Source: Taiwanofungus camphoratus (taxonomy: Eukaryota; Basidiomycota; Agaricomycetes; Polyporales; Taiwanofungaceae). Taken from it: DNA of 64,000 nt. Positions 23,732 through 37,335 of the stretch are shown here, piece by piece (within the stretch, counting starts at the first letter, position 1; every line of letters begins with the position of its first letter). Below the pieces are notes generated by a model. It made no database searches, was not told the DNA's origin, and saw nothing but the letters and a program-made list of their open reading frames with translations. Where the stretch lies: contig CP021223.1 in the NCBI GenBank assembly GCA_003999685.1, positions 124,001-188,000 of the forward strand, read 5' to 3'. Position numbers and translations under genes: made by a program.

Positions 23732-25791
23732 TTAGTTGAAGCCTTCAACCGGCATATTCCAGATCCACCGGCCGTCCAGGAAGCCTTTGGCTGTATCCTC
23801 AAGCATAATCTCGTTGCGCTTCGCGACATACACCTGTGAGACAGCATGCTGTAGAAACAAGTATTTGATTGAACAGGAAGCGGGAGCTTACCGTCTTGTC
23901 AGTCACTTTCTGGCGAAGAGAATAGATTACCTCCGGATCGATCGGTGACTCGATCAGTTCGGATAACTCCTCTACCGCCCTTTCCAGGTCACTAATGGAG
24001 GTATAAGCAACAAGTGCTGTTCAGAACGTCAAATCAACATACCGTTGATTGTCCTCGAATAATTCTTTCTCATTACCCTTCTCGAGATAGTATGCCATAC
24101 CATACGTCCACATAAGCGTTGTGCGGCACTTAATAACTTCATCGACAGCCTTCTTCATGAACTGGACCTCGATCCAGGAGAGCTCGGAAGTAACTTGCAT
24201 CTCCTCCATCTTCTTCTCTGTCTTAGCATACAGCTCAACGGACAATTTCTTTGATTGCTCATGGTTTGCCCATCGATTGTAATACTAAAGAAAGATGAGT
24301 ACACCGTGCAAGGAAGTTTGCAGATCACTTACGTGAAGATAACGTTCGAGGGAGGCACGGCTACGGGACTGAGCATCACGAGCATCCACGCTCGCCTTCT
24401 CGTCGAAGCGATTGCAGTTATACCATGCAGTGCCATGCTCCGACCATGGGCCTAACAATGTCGTCAGAAGTCGAGAACATACATAATCTGCACCATTGAC
24501 TTACCCATGCATACCCAACAGAACTCATATTTGCACTTCTTGCATGTCATATGGCTGCGTGATACAGTCAGTTTGAGCCAGAGAAATTATCAGATGATAC
24601 GTACTTGCAACCGCCGTTCTTCTCAATTGTACTTTGGCACTTGCTACATTCCTTTGTATTACTCTTGATCCAATTCGCTGTCTCGCTATCATCTCGGCAC
24701 TTTTGCAACCACATTTTGGCAACCGCACAGATTACAGGCCTATGATCGCTATCGATGTGGCATCCAAAGCAGAACTTGTGCGACGAGGAAGCACCACAAG
24801 TAACAATGGGCACTGTGGTCACCAGGCTAGCTTTGGACACGCCGGAGGGAACGGCAACAGTGTACGAGCACGAGGGGTAGGGACAATACTTAAGATTACG
24901 GGTGTTCGAGACAAAGTGTCGCACGAGCAGCTCTTGGAATCGATCCCAGGTATCCTTATCGACCCCAAGTGCAGAGCGTATGAAAGAATCTGGCGCGACG
25001 ATCGAGCAATCCTCGGCCATGCATGTGATCCAGCTCTCGGCCTCCGTACGGACCTTGCTCGTCACATACGCATTCCAGCACGATTTGCAGAACTTGTGGT
25101 TGCATAACAAAGCGAGCGTCTTCGTCTGGCTCTCGTCGAAGCAGATCGGACAGACGAATTTCGATTCCTCGACCGGCGGACTGACGCGCTCGATCAGCTT
25201 CGCCGTACTGGACTTGGGTGGCGATGGGGCATTCCGCCGAGTGGTGCGACGAGGGCCTATCAAGGGTTGGCGCGATGAAGAAGAAGAAGCGAGAGGGCGA
25301 TTAGTTGAGGCAGGAGGCTGCACCTTAGCCTTCTCGGGAAGCGTGATGCCGGCTCCGTCGGTGACTGCAGTAGAATTATCCATATATTTCTCAGTGAGTT
25401 TCTCCCTGTTCCAGTTCATATATCGAAGCATTAAAGATGCATGATCTGACTGGACAGAGGAATACGAGTAAAGAAGGGAATATGACAGACTTCGTAGATG
25501 ATTACTCACATCAACACCGAAGATCTCGCTGATGTGAGCCACGTCCGACTGCATGAGCTGTTCGACATCATTCTGGCTCAAGGAAGTGTATTCTATTTCA
25601 TACAACTTGCGGCGAGGTTCAGACGACACATCGAAGTCGTTCACATCGAGGTCCATCTCAGACGCCGACCCTGCGTCTCAGTCAGCAGGACCCAAGAGGT
25701 TAAAGGCGGGCTGCTTACCATCCCCATCTTCCAGCATGTCTTCATCCTCATCATAGTAGTCGTCGTCGGAATAGTCACCGTTAGAGGACAT
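23732..25791 (-). CDS. Ariadne-type RBR E3 ubiquitin ligase
   Basis: Eight exons: 25791-25719, 25670-25510, 25449-24605, 24554-24505, 24451-24333, 24284-24043, 23991-23892 and 23833-23732. All phases agree and the product is 563 residues, the usual Ariadne-1 size. An acidic N-terminus ('[18 protein letters not shown]') is followed by a UBA-like helical region. RING1 starts at 'CPICFDE', the IBR domain contains 'HKFCFGCH', and RING2 is '[19 protein letters not shown]' with the catalytic Cys at residue 359 in GGCNHM. A helical Ariadne domain follows ('[20 protein letters not shown]' and '[19 protein letters not shown]'), ending '[13 protein letters not shown]'. It takes ubiquitin from an E2 onto that Cys and then to substrates, typically working with neddylated cullin ligases. 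An intron splits the codon immediately after the catalytic Cys. All zinc ligands appear present. It is divergent from the lysyl-tRNA synthetase gene, 322 bp away. Confidence 0.96.
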
Positions 25792-26113
25792 GTTGTGCAC
25801 GGTAGTGGTCGGCCCACTGGCGAGATCGTGAGGCACCACTGACACAGTAGAAGCGCTGAGGAGAGCTCTATATCGGAGTACTAAAATTAAGACTCCGAAA
25901 TGCTCATTTACTTACCTTGCTTAGTTCGCTTACCAAGGCGATCAAGGTGTTTGTCCCGAAACAGTGCTTACATAACTAGATTCTCTGGGACCGTGACTCG
26001 AAGTATACAGCAGCGATAAAAGTTGCATGCACAGGCTGATTCTCTCAAGATCAGCCGTTAGACCTCTCCTGTTGTATAGAAAATCGATTTACGTCCCCAG
26101 ACACCTCCGGAAC
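25792..26113. promoter_or_regulatory. Shared divergent promoter region (Ariadne / lysyl-tRNA synthetase)
   Basis: Only 322 bp separate the two start codons, so both promoters must lie here or overlap. I see no clear TATA box or named operator. Co-expression is possible but not shown. Confidence 0.6.
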
Positions 26114-28775
<2,662 letters not shown>

Positions 28776-29317
28776 GGGTACTTAATGCGATGATCTTATT
28801 TTCTTGTGCTGTCAGTGAAGGAAAAGAAGGACAAATGGGTCACATTGTCGAGGCTGCGATCATCGCACAACATACTGCTGCAACATTGCAGCGAGTTGAC
28901 GTACAAACCTGAGGCTCTGACCCTTAGAGTAGCTGTAGGCTGCACTCGTAGGGCGAGATACACTGATCCACGCCATCCTTGAGTACCTCCGGGTCTCCTT
29001 TTACGACACGCCTGAACTTTGAGTGCCGAGCCTCGTCCCCTCCCCCATCGTCCCCCTCGAATATCAATCTGCGTGATTTCCGAGCACGATAAGTAACTGG
29101 GCGATATCGATGCACGCTGCAGTTGCTGTGCTGCTTTTGCGTGTCGAATGTGATGGAAGGTGGAACAGTCGAGAAGGTCATCGAAAATGTCACGCCTCCA
29201 CCTCGCGCCTCAAATTTCGAGCGCGTAAAAGGCAAACACCATATCTCCATAGAACTAGACTAGATCTGCGCGTACCCCTCTGCTTCAAGGTCGACTCTCA
29301 TCTTATTCTATCGCACC
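28776..29317. other. Intergenic region upstream of Hsp110
   Basis: It contains the Hsp110 promoter. GAA-type blocks occur around 29155-29190, but I could not make a clean alternating heat-shock element from them. No gene is recognised. Confidence 0.5.
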
Positions 29318-31895
29318 ATGGCCGTCGTCGGCGTTGATCTCGGCGCACTTCACAGCAAGGTATGTCGCGAGGCTGTCAATATCAGAGCTGAGCTGAGGTT
29401 TCGGTACGCTCCTGCAGATTGGTGTAGCGAGACACCGAGGAATCGATATTATCGTTAATGAAGTCTCGAATCGCGCTACCCCGTATACTTCTATAGAATT
29501 TTTTGCATGTTGCAAGTCTGACCATATATTCACCTCTTCAGATCTCTTGTCTCCTTTGGCCCAAAACAGCGATCTATCGGAGAGGCCGCTAAGACGCTGG
29601 AAACCTCCAACTTCCGCAATACGATCGGCTCTCTCAAACGACTAATAGGTCGGACATTCCAAGACCCAGAGATCCAGGGAGTGGAGAAAAAGTTCACTCA
29701 TGTCACATTGGTCGATGTCGGGGGAACCGTCGGTGCTCAGGTATGTCCCATCTCAATCTGCTTCACTGACACTTTATCTGACCGCATTATAGGTATCATA
29801 CCTAGGAGAGCAACGGACGTTTTCTATGACACAGATGTTGGCTATGTACTTGGGCAAACTGCGTGATATTGCTGCAAATGAGCTCAAGACTGGTGTAACC
29901 GACATCGTCATCACTGTTCCCGGATGGTACACCGATATCCAGCGACGGGCTGTCCTGGATGCGGCTCAAATTGCCGGTCTCAACGTTTTGCGTCTGATCA
30001 ACGACACAACCGCAGTTGCCCTCGGCTACGGTATAACCAAGTCTGACTTGCCTGAGCCCGAAAACCCTCGGCACGTGGTCTTCGTCGACGTCGGACACTC
30101 GAGCACATCCTGCGCGGTTGTCGCCTTCTCCAAGGGGCAGCTGACCGTGAAGAGCACCGCATACGACAGGCACGCGGGCGGCCGCGACATCGACCATGCA
30201 CTCCTGCGTCACTTCGCCGAGGAGTTCGAGGAGAAGTACAAGATCGATGTGCTCTCAAGCCCCAAGGCGTCGTTCCGACTGGCTGCGGGCTGCGACCGTA
30301 TTAAGAAGGTGCTCTCCGCGAACGCGGAGGCGCCGCTCAACGTCGAGTCGATCATGAACGACATCGACGCCTCGAGCCGGCTCACGCGCGAGGAGTACGA
30401 GAAGCTCATCGCGGGCGTGCTCGACCGCATCCCCAGCCCGCTGCAGCAGGCGCTCGCCGACTCCGGGCTGACGCTCGAGCAGATCGACGCCATCGAGCTG
30501 GTGGGCGGCTGCACGCGCATACCCGCGGTGCGCGCGAAGATCCAGTCCGTGTTCGAAGGCAAGGCGCTGTCGACGACGCTCAACCAGGACGAGGCAGCGG
30601 CCCGGGGCGCGACATTCGCGTGCGCGATGCTGTCGCCCGTCTTCCGTGTGCGCGACTTCAGCATTCACGACATCACGCCGTACTCGGTCAAGGTCCAGTG
30701 GCAGCGTCTGCCGGACGACGCCGATGAAGACACGGAGCTCGTGGTGTTCCCCAAGGGCAACGGTATCCCCTCAACCAAGGTGCTCACGTTCTACCGCAAG
30801 CATCCGTTTGACATCGAGGCGCAGTATGCGGACCCTGTGGTGCTGCCTGGTGGTATTAACCCGTGGATCGCAAAGTTCACGGCTAAAGACGTCGGACCGG
30901 ATGAGAAGGGTGACTTCACCTGTGTTAAGCTGAAGACACGACTGAACCTGCACGGAGTCCTATCGTTCGAGCAAGCATACGTTGAGGAGGTAGAAGAGAA
31001 GGATGAGCCGATGCAGGTTGATGGCGCTGCCGAGCCATCCAAGAAGAAGAAAGTTGTCAGGAAGAAGGACGTGCCGTATATTTGGGGCGCGACTTCATTA
31101 GATCCCTCCATCCTCGAGAAGTACAAGGAACAGGAAGCACAAATGCACGCTGCCGACAAGCTTGTCATGGACACGGAGGTATGCCATTCCCATCCTCCTT
31201 AGTAGGCTACTCTGGTATCTAATGCACCATTCATTTAGGACCGCAAAAATGCCCTCGAGGAGTATGTCTACGACACTCGGGGCCGACTCGATGAGCGCTA
31301 TGCCCCCTATGTTCGAGCCCCAGAGAAGGAGAAGCTCCTCGCTGCCCTCCAAGAAGCCGAAGACTGGCTGTATTCAGAGGAGGGCGAGGATGCGACAAAG
31401 TCGGCATACGTGGGCAAGCTGGACACGCTCAAGGCGCTCGGTGACCCGATCACGTTCCGCCACCGCGAGGCGGAGGAGCGGTCGAAGGTCGTGAGCCAGC
31501 TGCGGGAGACGATCAACAGCTACATGGCGCAGGCGACGTCGGGCGAGGAGCGGTTCGCGCACATCGACGGGAAGGACAAGCAGGCGATCGTGGAGAAGTG
31601 CGCGACCGTGCAGAAGTGGCTCGAGGACCAGGTCGCGCGGCAGTCGGAGCGCCCGAAGGACGTCGATCCGGTGCTGACGAGCGAGGACGTGCTGAAGAAG
31701 AGGGACGAGATCATCTACTTCGCGACGCCCATCCTGACGCGGCCCCAGCCGAAGCCCACACCGTCTGCGGGGACGGAGACGCCAAAGTCCGGAACGGAGA
31801 CGCCCAACGCAGAGCCGGCTGGCGGTGAGGGCGCTAAGCAGGATGCGCCGAAGAAGGACGAGCCCAATGGCCCTCCCGAGATGGACGTTGACTAG
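29318..31895 (+). CDS. SSE1: Hsp110-family chaperone / Hsp70 nucleotide exchange factor (Sse1-like)
   Basis: Five exons: 29318-29359, 29418-29482, 29542-29740, 29793-31178 and 31239-31895, giving 782 residues, typical for fungal Hsp110. The Hsp70-like ATPase domain opens with 'VVGVDLGALHSKIGVARH' and continues with 'NDTTAVALGYG', 'VFVDVGHSSTSCAVV' and 'ELVGGCTRIPAVRAKI'. A beta domain and a long acidic, Lys-rich loop (including 'EEVEEKDEPMQ' and 'PSKKKKVVRKKD') mark Hsp110 rather than Hsp70. The extended C-terminal helical bundle follows, then a Thr/Pro-rich tail ending 'PPEMDVD'. There is no signal peptide or HDEL, so it is the cytosolic form and not ER Lhs1. It releases ADP from Hsp70 (Ssa) and holds unfolded proteins. 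Expected heat induction could not be confirmed from the promoter by eye. Confidence 0.96.
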
Positions 31896-32448
31896 ACTTT
31901 GGTGACTCTTTCGGCACAATTGACATGGCATCGTTACGAGGCAATGAGGGCGTGAGCAGTATCTACCTAGAAAAATAATGTGTTGTGTAGAATTCATACA
32001 GTACCTACAAGTATCTGCTTTTTTGGAAGTTGCAATAGGTTTATCTAGGATGCGACCTGCTGAGAGCCCTGGACTTTACTGGTAACACTGTTTCGATTGA
32101 GATTCGAAGTTGAGCAGTTGACGATGACCGGCACAACAAGATGGTTTTGTTCAGGCATTAGTAGATTGACTAATGTAGCGACTACTTCTTGGTCAGGCGC
32201 AGAACAACCAAAAACACATCAAACGTGGACCACAAGGAAACAGCATGAATTGAAAGATTACTATGGCCATGAAAGAGCGACTCGTGAACAATAAGAGATT
32301 CCGGATATGTACAATAATGCGGAGACCGGCATGTGCGGACTAGATGGATGATGCCTAGACAACGAATAAAACAGGGTAGATAACGCATGCAATAATGACA
32401 AATAATCCCCAATGCTGGGTCCGGAACACCGAGCGTCCCGTCTATCTG
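31896..32448. other. Convergent 3' intergenic region
   Basis: Region between the Hsp110 and G-alpha 3' ends. No gene or strong repeat is seen; it should hold both terminators. Confidence 0.6.
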
Positions 32449-33891
32449 CTACAGAAGGCCGCACTCGCGCAGATGTATTTGCAGAAGGATGTCCTGGATG
32501 GCGCTCAGGACGACTGCAGGCGGGGAGGGGGGGGGTCAGGCGATCAGCAACACGGTTCGGTCGGCCCTATTTGAAACGTGTCACGTACATTTAATCTGCT
32601 GTGTGTCGGTCGCGCACGTATAGTGCGCATAGATCTGCTTCGTCGCTGCGCTTTGATTGAGCGACACGAAGCGGTGGAGGAGGTAGTCGCAGGCGGCGTC
32701 GTAGTTGTCGCCGCCTGTGTAGTCGGGGAAGTAGTCGCCCAGTGGGGAGCGGGGGAGCTTCTCCGCAAACAGGTCGATCTTGTTCAGGAAGAGGATCTTG
32801 CGGATAGCGATCACGGTCAGTGAGTGCGTGACAGGAGAAGACACGTCAGCGACATACTATTGATGTCTTGACGAACCACCGTGAATTGCAAATCGAATCG
32901 AACAAGGTGAGCGCTTCTTGCATACGGTTCTGGAGGGCGATCAATCAACGGCCAAGAACATGCTGATGTCAAGGGACTTACAACGCTCTCGTCCTCGTAG
33001 AGCATCTGGTCGTACTCGCTGAGACTGACCAAGAACACCAGCGCCGTCACGTTCTCGAAACAGTGGATCCACTTCTTGCGCTCAGACCGCTGGCCACCGA
33101 CGTCGAACAGCTTGTACGTCAGCTCGCCGACCTTGAACGTCGTTTCCGTGATACCTGTCGTCTTGACACGCGAGCGGAGGATGTCCTGATCGGTGGGCAT
33201 GTACCCGGGGGCGCACATGCGGTCGATCGCGGCGAAATAGTACACCGCGGAGTCATTCAGCTGAAACTCGCGCGAGCGCCGGACGGCTTCCCGCATGCCG
33301 GGATCCTTCCACAGCCCGCGGACAGCATCGGCAATGTCGGGCGCAAGGGTATCGCACTCCAGCTGCACCGGAAGTGACAGGATGACGGCCCGCCGAGCAT
33401 CATTTTGGGGGGAGAGCTGGATGTCGAGAATGGGAAGGGCTTCCAAGATGGCACTAGGATGGGCAATGTGTTGAGTATACCGGTGACGGCGAGCGGACAG
33501 TCTCGGACACCTCACCGCATGGACTGAACGGTGTTTGAAAAGATGATTTCCTTGTAAGAGTCCCGCTCCTGCTCGTTGTAGCCACCATGGTGGATGAGCT
33601 TCATTTGCTTGAGCACTGTCGACTGCAAGCAAGCACGGTGTGAGCGCGGCCCGATGCAGCGGGGCAGCCCACTTGGACGCACCTTGCCCGACTCTCCGGC
33701 TCCGAGCAACAACATTTTGATTTCGTTCTTCGCCATTATACGGTCCCGTTTGAGCTGGTTCTCTATCTCGTCATTTCCTAATGAAAGAAGACGTGGTTAT
33801 TTAGAGAACTCGAGATGCATCGAAGGGGAGAAGGTGGATGCTCACGGGCCTTGGCCTCATTGTCGATGCCGGAAGACTGCACGCAACCCAT
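32449..33891 (-). CDS. Heterotrimeric G-protein alpha subunit
   Basis: Seven exons: 33891-33846, 33777-33683, 33622-33516, 33453-32982, 32929-32858, 32796-32589 and 32513-32449, giving 354 residues, the standard length. The N-terminus MGCVQSSG has Gly2 for myristoylation and Cys3 for palmitoylation, placing the protein at the plasma membrane. The P-loop GAGESGK is at 41-47, switch I Arg178 lies in RSRVKTTG, switch II Gln204 in DVGGQ, and the base-recognition motifs NKID and TCATDT are intact. The C-terminus ECGLL keeps Cys at -4, the site used by pertussis toxin in Gi-like subunits, so this fits the fungal group I (Gi-like) class. It couples pheromone or nutrient receptors to cAMP or MAP-kinase pathways; which receptor cannot be told. 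The last intron contains a G9 run on the + strand (about 32525-32534), a C-rich tract in the transcript. Confidence 0.97.
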
Positions 33892-34742
33892 GTCGAGAGG
33901 AGGGTATAGATATACGCAGCGGGAGATGCGAGTCGGGAAGAAGAAAAGAAAAGGAGCGGAAAGGGGCAAGGCTAGCTTTGAGGGAAGGGTGAAAGAGGGA
34001 GCGCCTGCAAGCGACAACGAAAGGAGAGGCAAGTGTGCGAATTCCAGCTTGCAGGCAATGATGCGACCGGCTCAACACTCGCGCCGAAGCGGCCGCACCC
34101 TTTTGGGACGTCGGTTTCCCACGCCGCTGCCAGCTGCCGCCTATGTGTTTGACGGTTTTCCGTGTCGCGCAATACGATCAATATACACGGCGGCTCACGC
34201 TGGATATACGGACATCACGGCGTGCATTCACTATCTGCGTACTATGAAACAAGAATGGGACGACTATGACTGTGGGAGTGATCAGCGCTTGGCGACACGG
34301 CGGCCATGCAAGCGACGACTGGGAGAAAGTAAGTGGATGGTCCGCAAGGAGCGACACACAAGGACAGGTGGACAAAGGCTATACGACACAGCGAGGAACA
34401 GGACCATTTCTGCATCAGATATGAAACATGAATGAGACAGACGGCGCGTGCGACATCGGATATCTAGCGCTGTCAGACACGACGTATCCGCCCTCCCCAA
34501 AACAAAACAGCTTGCAGCAAAACGTACAGATGAAGCAGATAATACTGGAACAAGAGATACACAACCGCGGAGCCGCCCGCATGCCTCCGCGCCAGAGCAA
34601 CAGAGCCTCCAACGGCCGCACTGGCGACAGCCGCACCCGACGCGTACGGAACAGCGGCGGCACTGTCAAGAGTGTCCAGAGAGTCCATGCCAGCCTCGGA
34701 AACCGTCTCAGTCAGGGCGCCGACAGTGTTCGGTGCAACTAG
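33892..34742. other. Intergenic region upstream of G-alpha
   Basis: About 850 bp between the G-alpha start and the 3' end of the BCS1-like gene. Purine-rich on the + strand at about 33920-33970. No gene is recognised; it should hold the G-alpha promoter. Confidence 0.55.
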
Positions 34743-37335
34743 TCATTGCGAGCTTTCCTTGACCTTGACCCACGGCACGCCTCCCTCAAACGGCGTCTCC
34801 ACCCCGGAGGAACTCTGGTCGTCATTGGCCTGTTCGTCCTTGTTTTCATCCTCGTTGTTCTCACCGTCTTCGGACTCATTTTCCTTGTCGTCTTCCGCTG
34901 GTGCCTCTGCCGCGGCCTGTTCCGCCTCCAGCTTTGCCCTTTCCTCCGCCCTAATCTTCTCCTCGAGCTTGCGCTGCGCTTCCTCCTCCTTCTTCTTGGT
35001 CTCGGCCTTTTCCTTCTCTTTCAATAAAAGCTCCTTGCGTCTCTTCTCGCGCTGGCGAATCACCGTACATGAATATCAGCACGGTGGGACAGAACGCAGC
35101 GATCAGCCGGCATGTCCCGAATAGGCAAGACATCAGATAATCGATATTCGGAAAACACACACCTCCAGCTTTTCCTTGAGTTCACGGGCCTCTCGCTCCT
35201 TCCTCATCCGTTCCTTCATCTCCCTCTCGCTGACCACCCACGTAGCAGCCTCGTCCGCAGCAGCCTCCGGGCGCGACTTGTTCTTCAGCAGATCTGTTTC
35301 GGCGCGCACACCGGGAATCAAGGTACAAAGCACGATCGTCAGCACACTGTTCCAGCACATCATCGCACACATGGACAACGAATCGCCCACAAACAAAGAA
35401 AGGCAAGGGGAGGAGCGGGTGGCGAAGCAAGAACGGCGATCGGTCGACTCAACAGGTACTCACAGCCCTGCAGCGCAGCAACGCTGAACTCCTCGTCCGG
35501 GATCGAATCCGCAAACTTCTTCGCCAGCCTTGCAAGCGTCACGCCGTCCAGGGGCTTCGCAGAGTGCTGCGCGACCTCATCTTCAACTGGGGGTGGAAGG
35601 TACGCCTGATTCTTGTAAGCGTTATCAATAGGCCCCGCTCGGCCCTTGCCCGCAGCCGGAGGGTTCTCAAGCGCAGGGGAGGCAGGCGGGGACGACCTCA
35701 GAGATATCGAAGGACTCAGAGGGGAGAACGGCACCGAGAACAGCGTTGAAGAGTTGGAGATTGACTCCGTCGAAGGCGATGGCGAAGGGAGCTCGACGCC
35801 CTCAAGCTCGCCCTCGATCACGACGTTGTCCTCGTCGGTCGAGGGGAAGAAGTTGCGGAAGAGCAGCTCGGCCTGCCACTTGGACGCATTCTTGAACTCG
35901 ACCCACACGTCCATGCGTCCCGGACGCGACAGCGCGGGGTCGAGGCGCTCAAGGTGATTCGTCGTCCTGCAGAGCCAGATGAGAACGGACGCGAGCAAGC
36001 AAGGAACAGTACCTACGCAAACAGGATGCGGCCCTCCGCCGCCGCCACGCCGTCCAGCGCGTTCAGCAGTCCGCTCAAGCTGAGCGTGTTCACTTCTGGC
36101 ACATGCTCGGTCTTATGCCGTCTGCTACGCGAGGACGTCTCTGTTGTCTCTTCCGCAGTTGTGTTGTTATTTGCCACCTCAGGATTACCTGTCGATGCAG
36201 TGTCTCTCGACGTGCTGCGCGTAAACGCCGCGTCCAGGTCCTCCAGCAGCACTATGCATCTCGCTGGGACCCGGCCCATCAGCGTCGTGAGCGTGCTGTC
36301 ATTAATCCAAGATGACGACAGTGACACAACATAGATGTCCAGCATCAACTCTCCTGCGATTGCGTGGATCAGGGAGCTCTTCCCTGACCCCGGTACACCA
36401 TGAAGAAGGTACCCTCGTCTGAATGGAATACCTCGGTCCGCATACCACTGTCATCAAGGGTATGATGAGCGCCCAGGAACAGGGAGACGGTAGGTCCATA
36501 CTACCTTTTCAGACTTCAGGAAGTCCTTCGTATCAGCAAGAAGCATCTCCTTCACTCCTGGATTCAGCACGATGGACGACATCGGGCGCTTATGCCGAGA
36601 GTCTGTCCAGCGCCAGCAGCCATGTGAATCTGCGAAGTAGATTTGGATACGATGCACTGCCTCCGCCTCGTACTCCCTCTTCGCCTGCAGCACGAGCTGC
36701 TTGAGGATGGAATTGTTCCTTGCGACGACGCTAATTGAGAGCATTTCGCATCCGCTGCCGTCAGCCTTTCTTCCGCGCTTTACTCTCAGCCAATGGCCTT
36801 TGTAATATATTGTGTGCGTCGTATTTGTTGTTGGCTGGAAGACGACTCGTGTTTTGACCCTTCCTGTCGTGTCATCGCTGTCTTCCTCTTCGTCGCCAAA
36901 TGAATTTTCAGCATTGCTCGAACCCCACCCGTGTGTGGAAGTTCTCGTGGTCGTCTCGAACTCGCGAGAGCGCTGCCACTCGGGGCGACGAGAGAGCCAC
37001 AGCATCAACCAATCATACGGGTAGTCTTCCTCAGAGAAGTGGGCAGTGAGGAAGAAGGCTGGCAGACACGAGTCAGAGGTGCGGTGGCCCGACTGCGGAT
37101 CCGTGATACTCACAATTGATGAAATGTGACCTGCACCGATGTACATACACGAGAGTTTGGTGAGGACGAGATAGAGTTCAGCTATCACGCAGCGGCGAAC
37201 GTACCATCCAGAACTGGCTACTCTTCTGGCAGTCTCAACTGTGCCACCGAGGACGACGAGCTTGACGCCGTCAATCATCGAAGAGCCTCCGACGCCGCCG
37301 ACGAGGGGCTGGACGAGAGACTTGAATGCGTCCAT
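34743..37335 (-). CDS. BCS1-like mitochondrial AAA ATPase with long charged tail
   Basis: Seven exons: 37335-37205, 37130-37114 (17 nt), 37058-36505, 36447-36017, 35966-35464, 35293-35163 and 35051-34743, giving 691 residues. The BCS1_N domain carries 'FFLTAHFSEEDYPYDWLMLW'. The AAA domain has Walker A in 'LLHGVPGSGKSSLIHAIAG', Walker B in 'CIVLLEDLDAAF', sensor 1 in 'ILFATTNHLERLDPAL' and the Arg finger region 'SRPGRMDVWVEF'. Bcs1 sits in the inner mitochondrial membrane and inserts the Rieske protein into complex III, but mushrooms hold many BCS1-like paralogues. This one differs: a 40-residue insert in the AAA domain (Thr/Ser-rich, about 'STSRDTASTG' onward), a Ser/Pro-rich insert after it, and a C-terminal extension of roughly 100 or more residues rich in Lys/Glu with strong coiled-coil character. 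It is therefore probably a paralogue, not the housekeeping Bcs1. The N-terminal membrane segment is weak. Confidence 0.93.

Noticed and set aside
29150-29190. GAA-rich words upstream of Hsp110 that might be a heat-shock element
   Set aside because: They do not form the required alternating nGAAnnTTCn pattern.
30209-30668. Long antisense frames across Hsp110
   Set aside because: Shadow frames of a GC-rich coding exon; the + strand protein is unambiguous.
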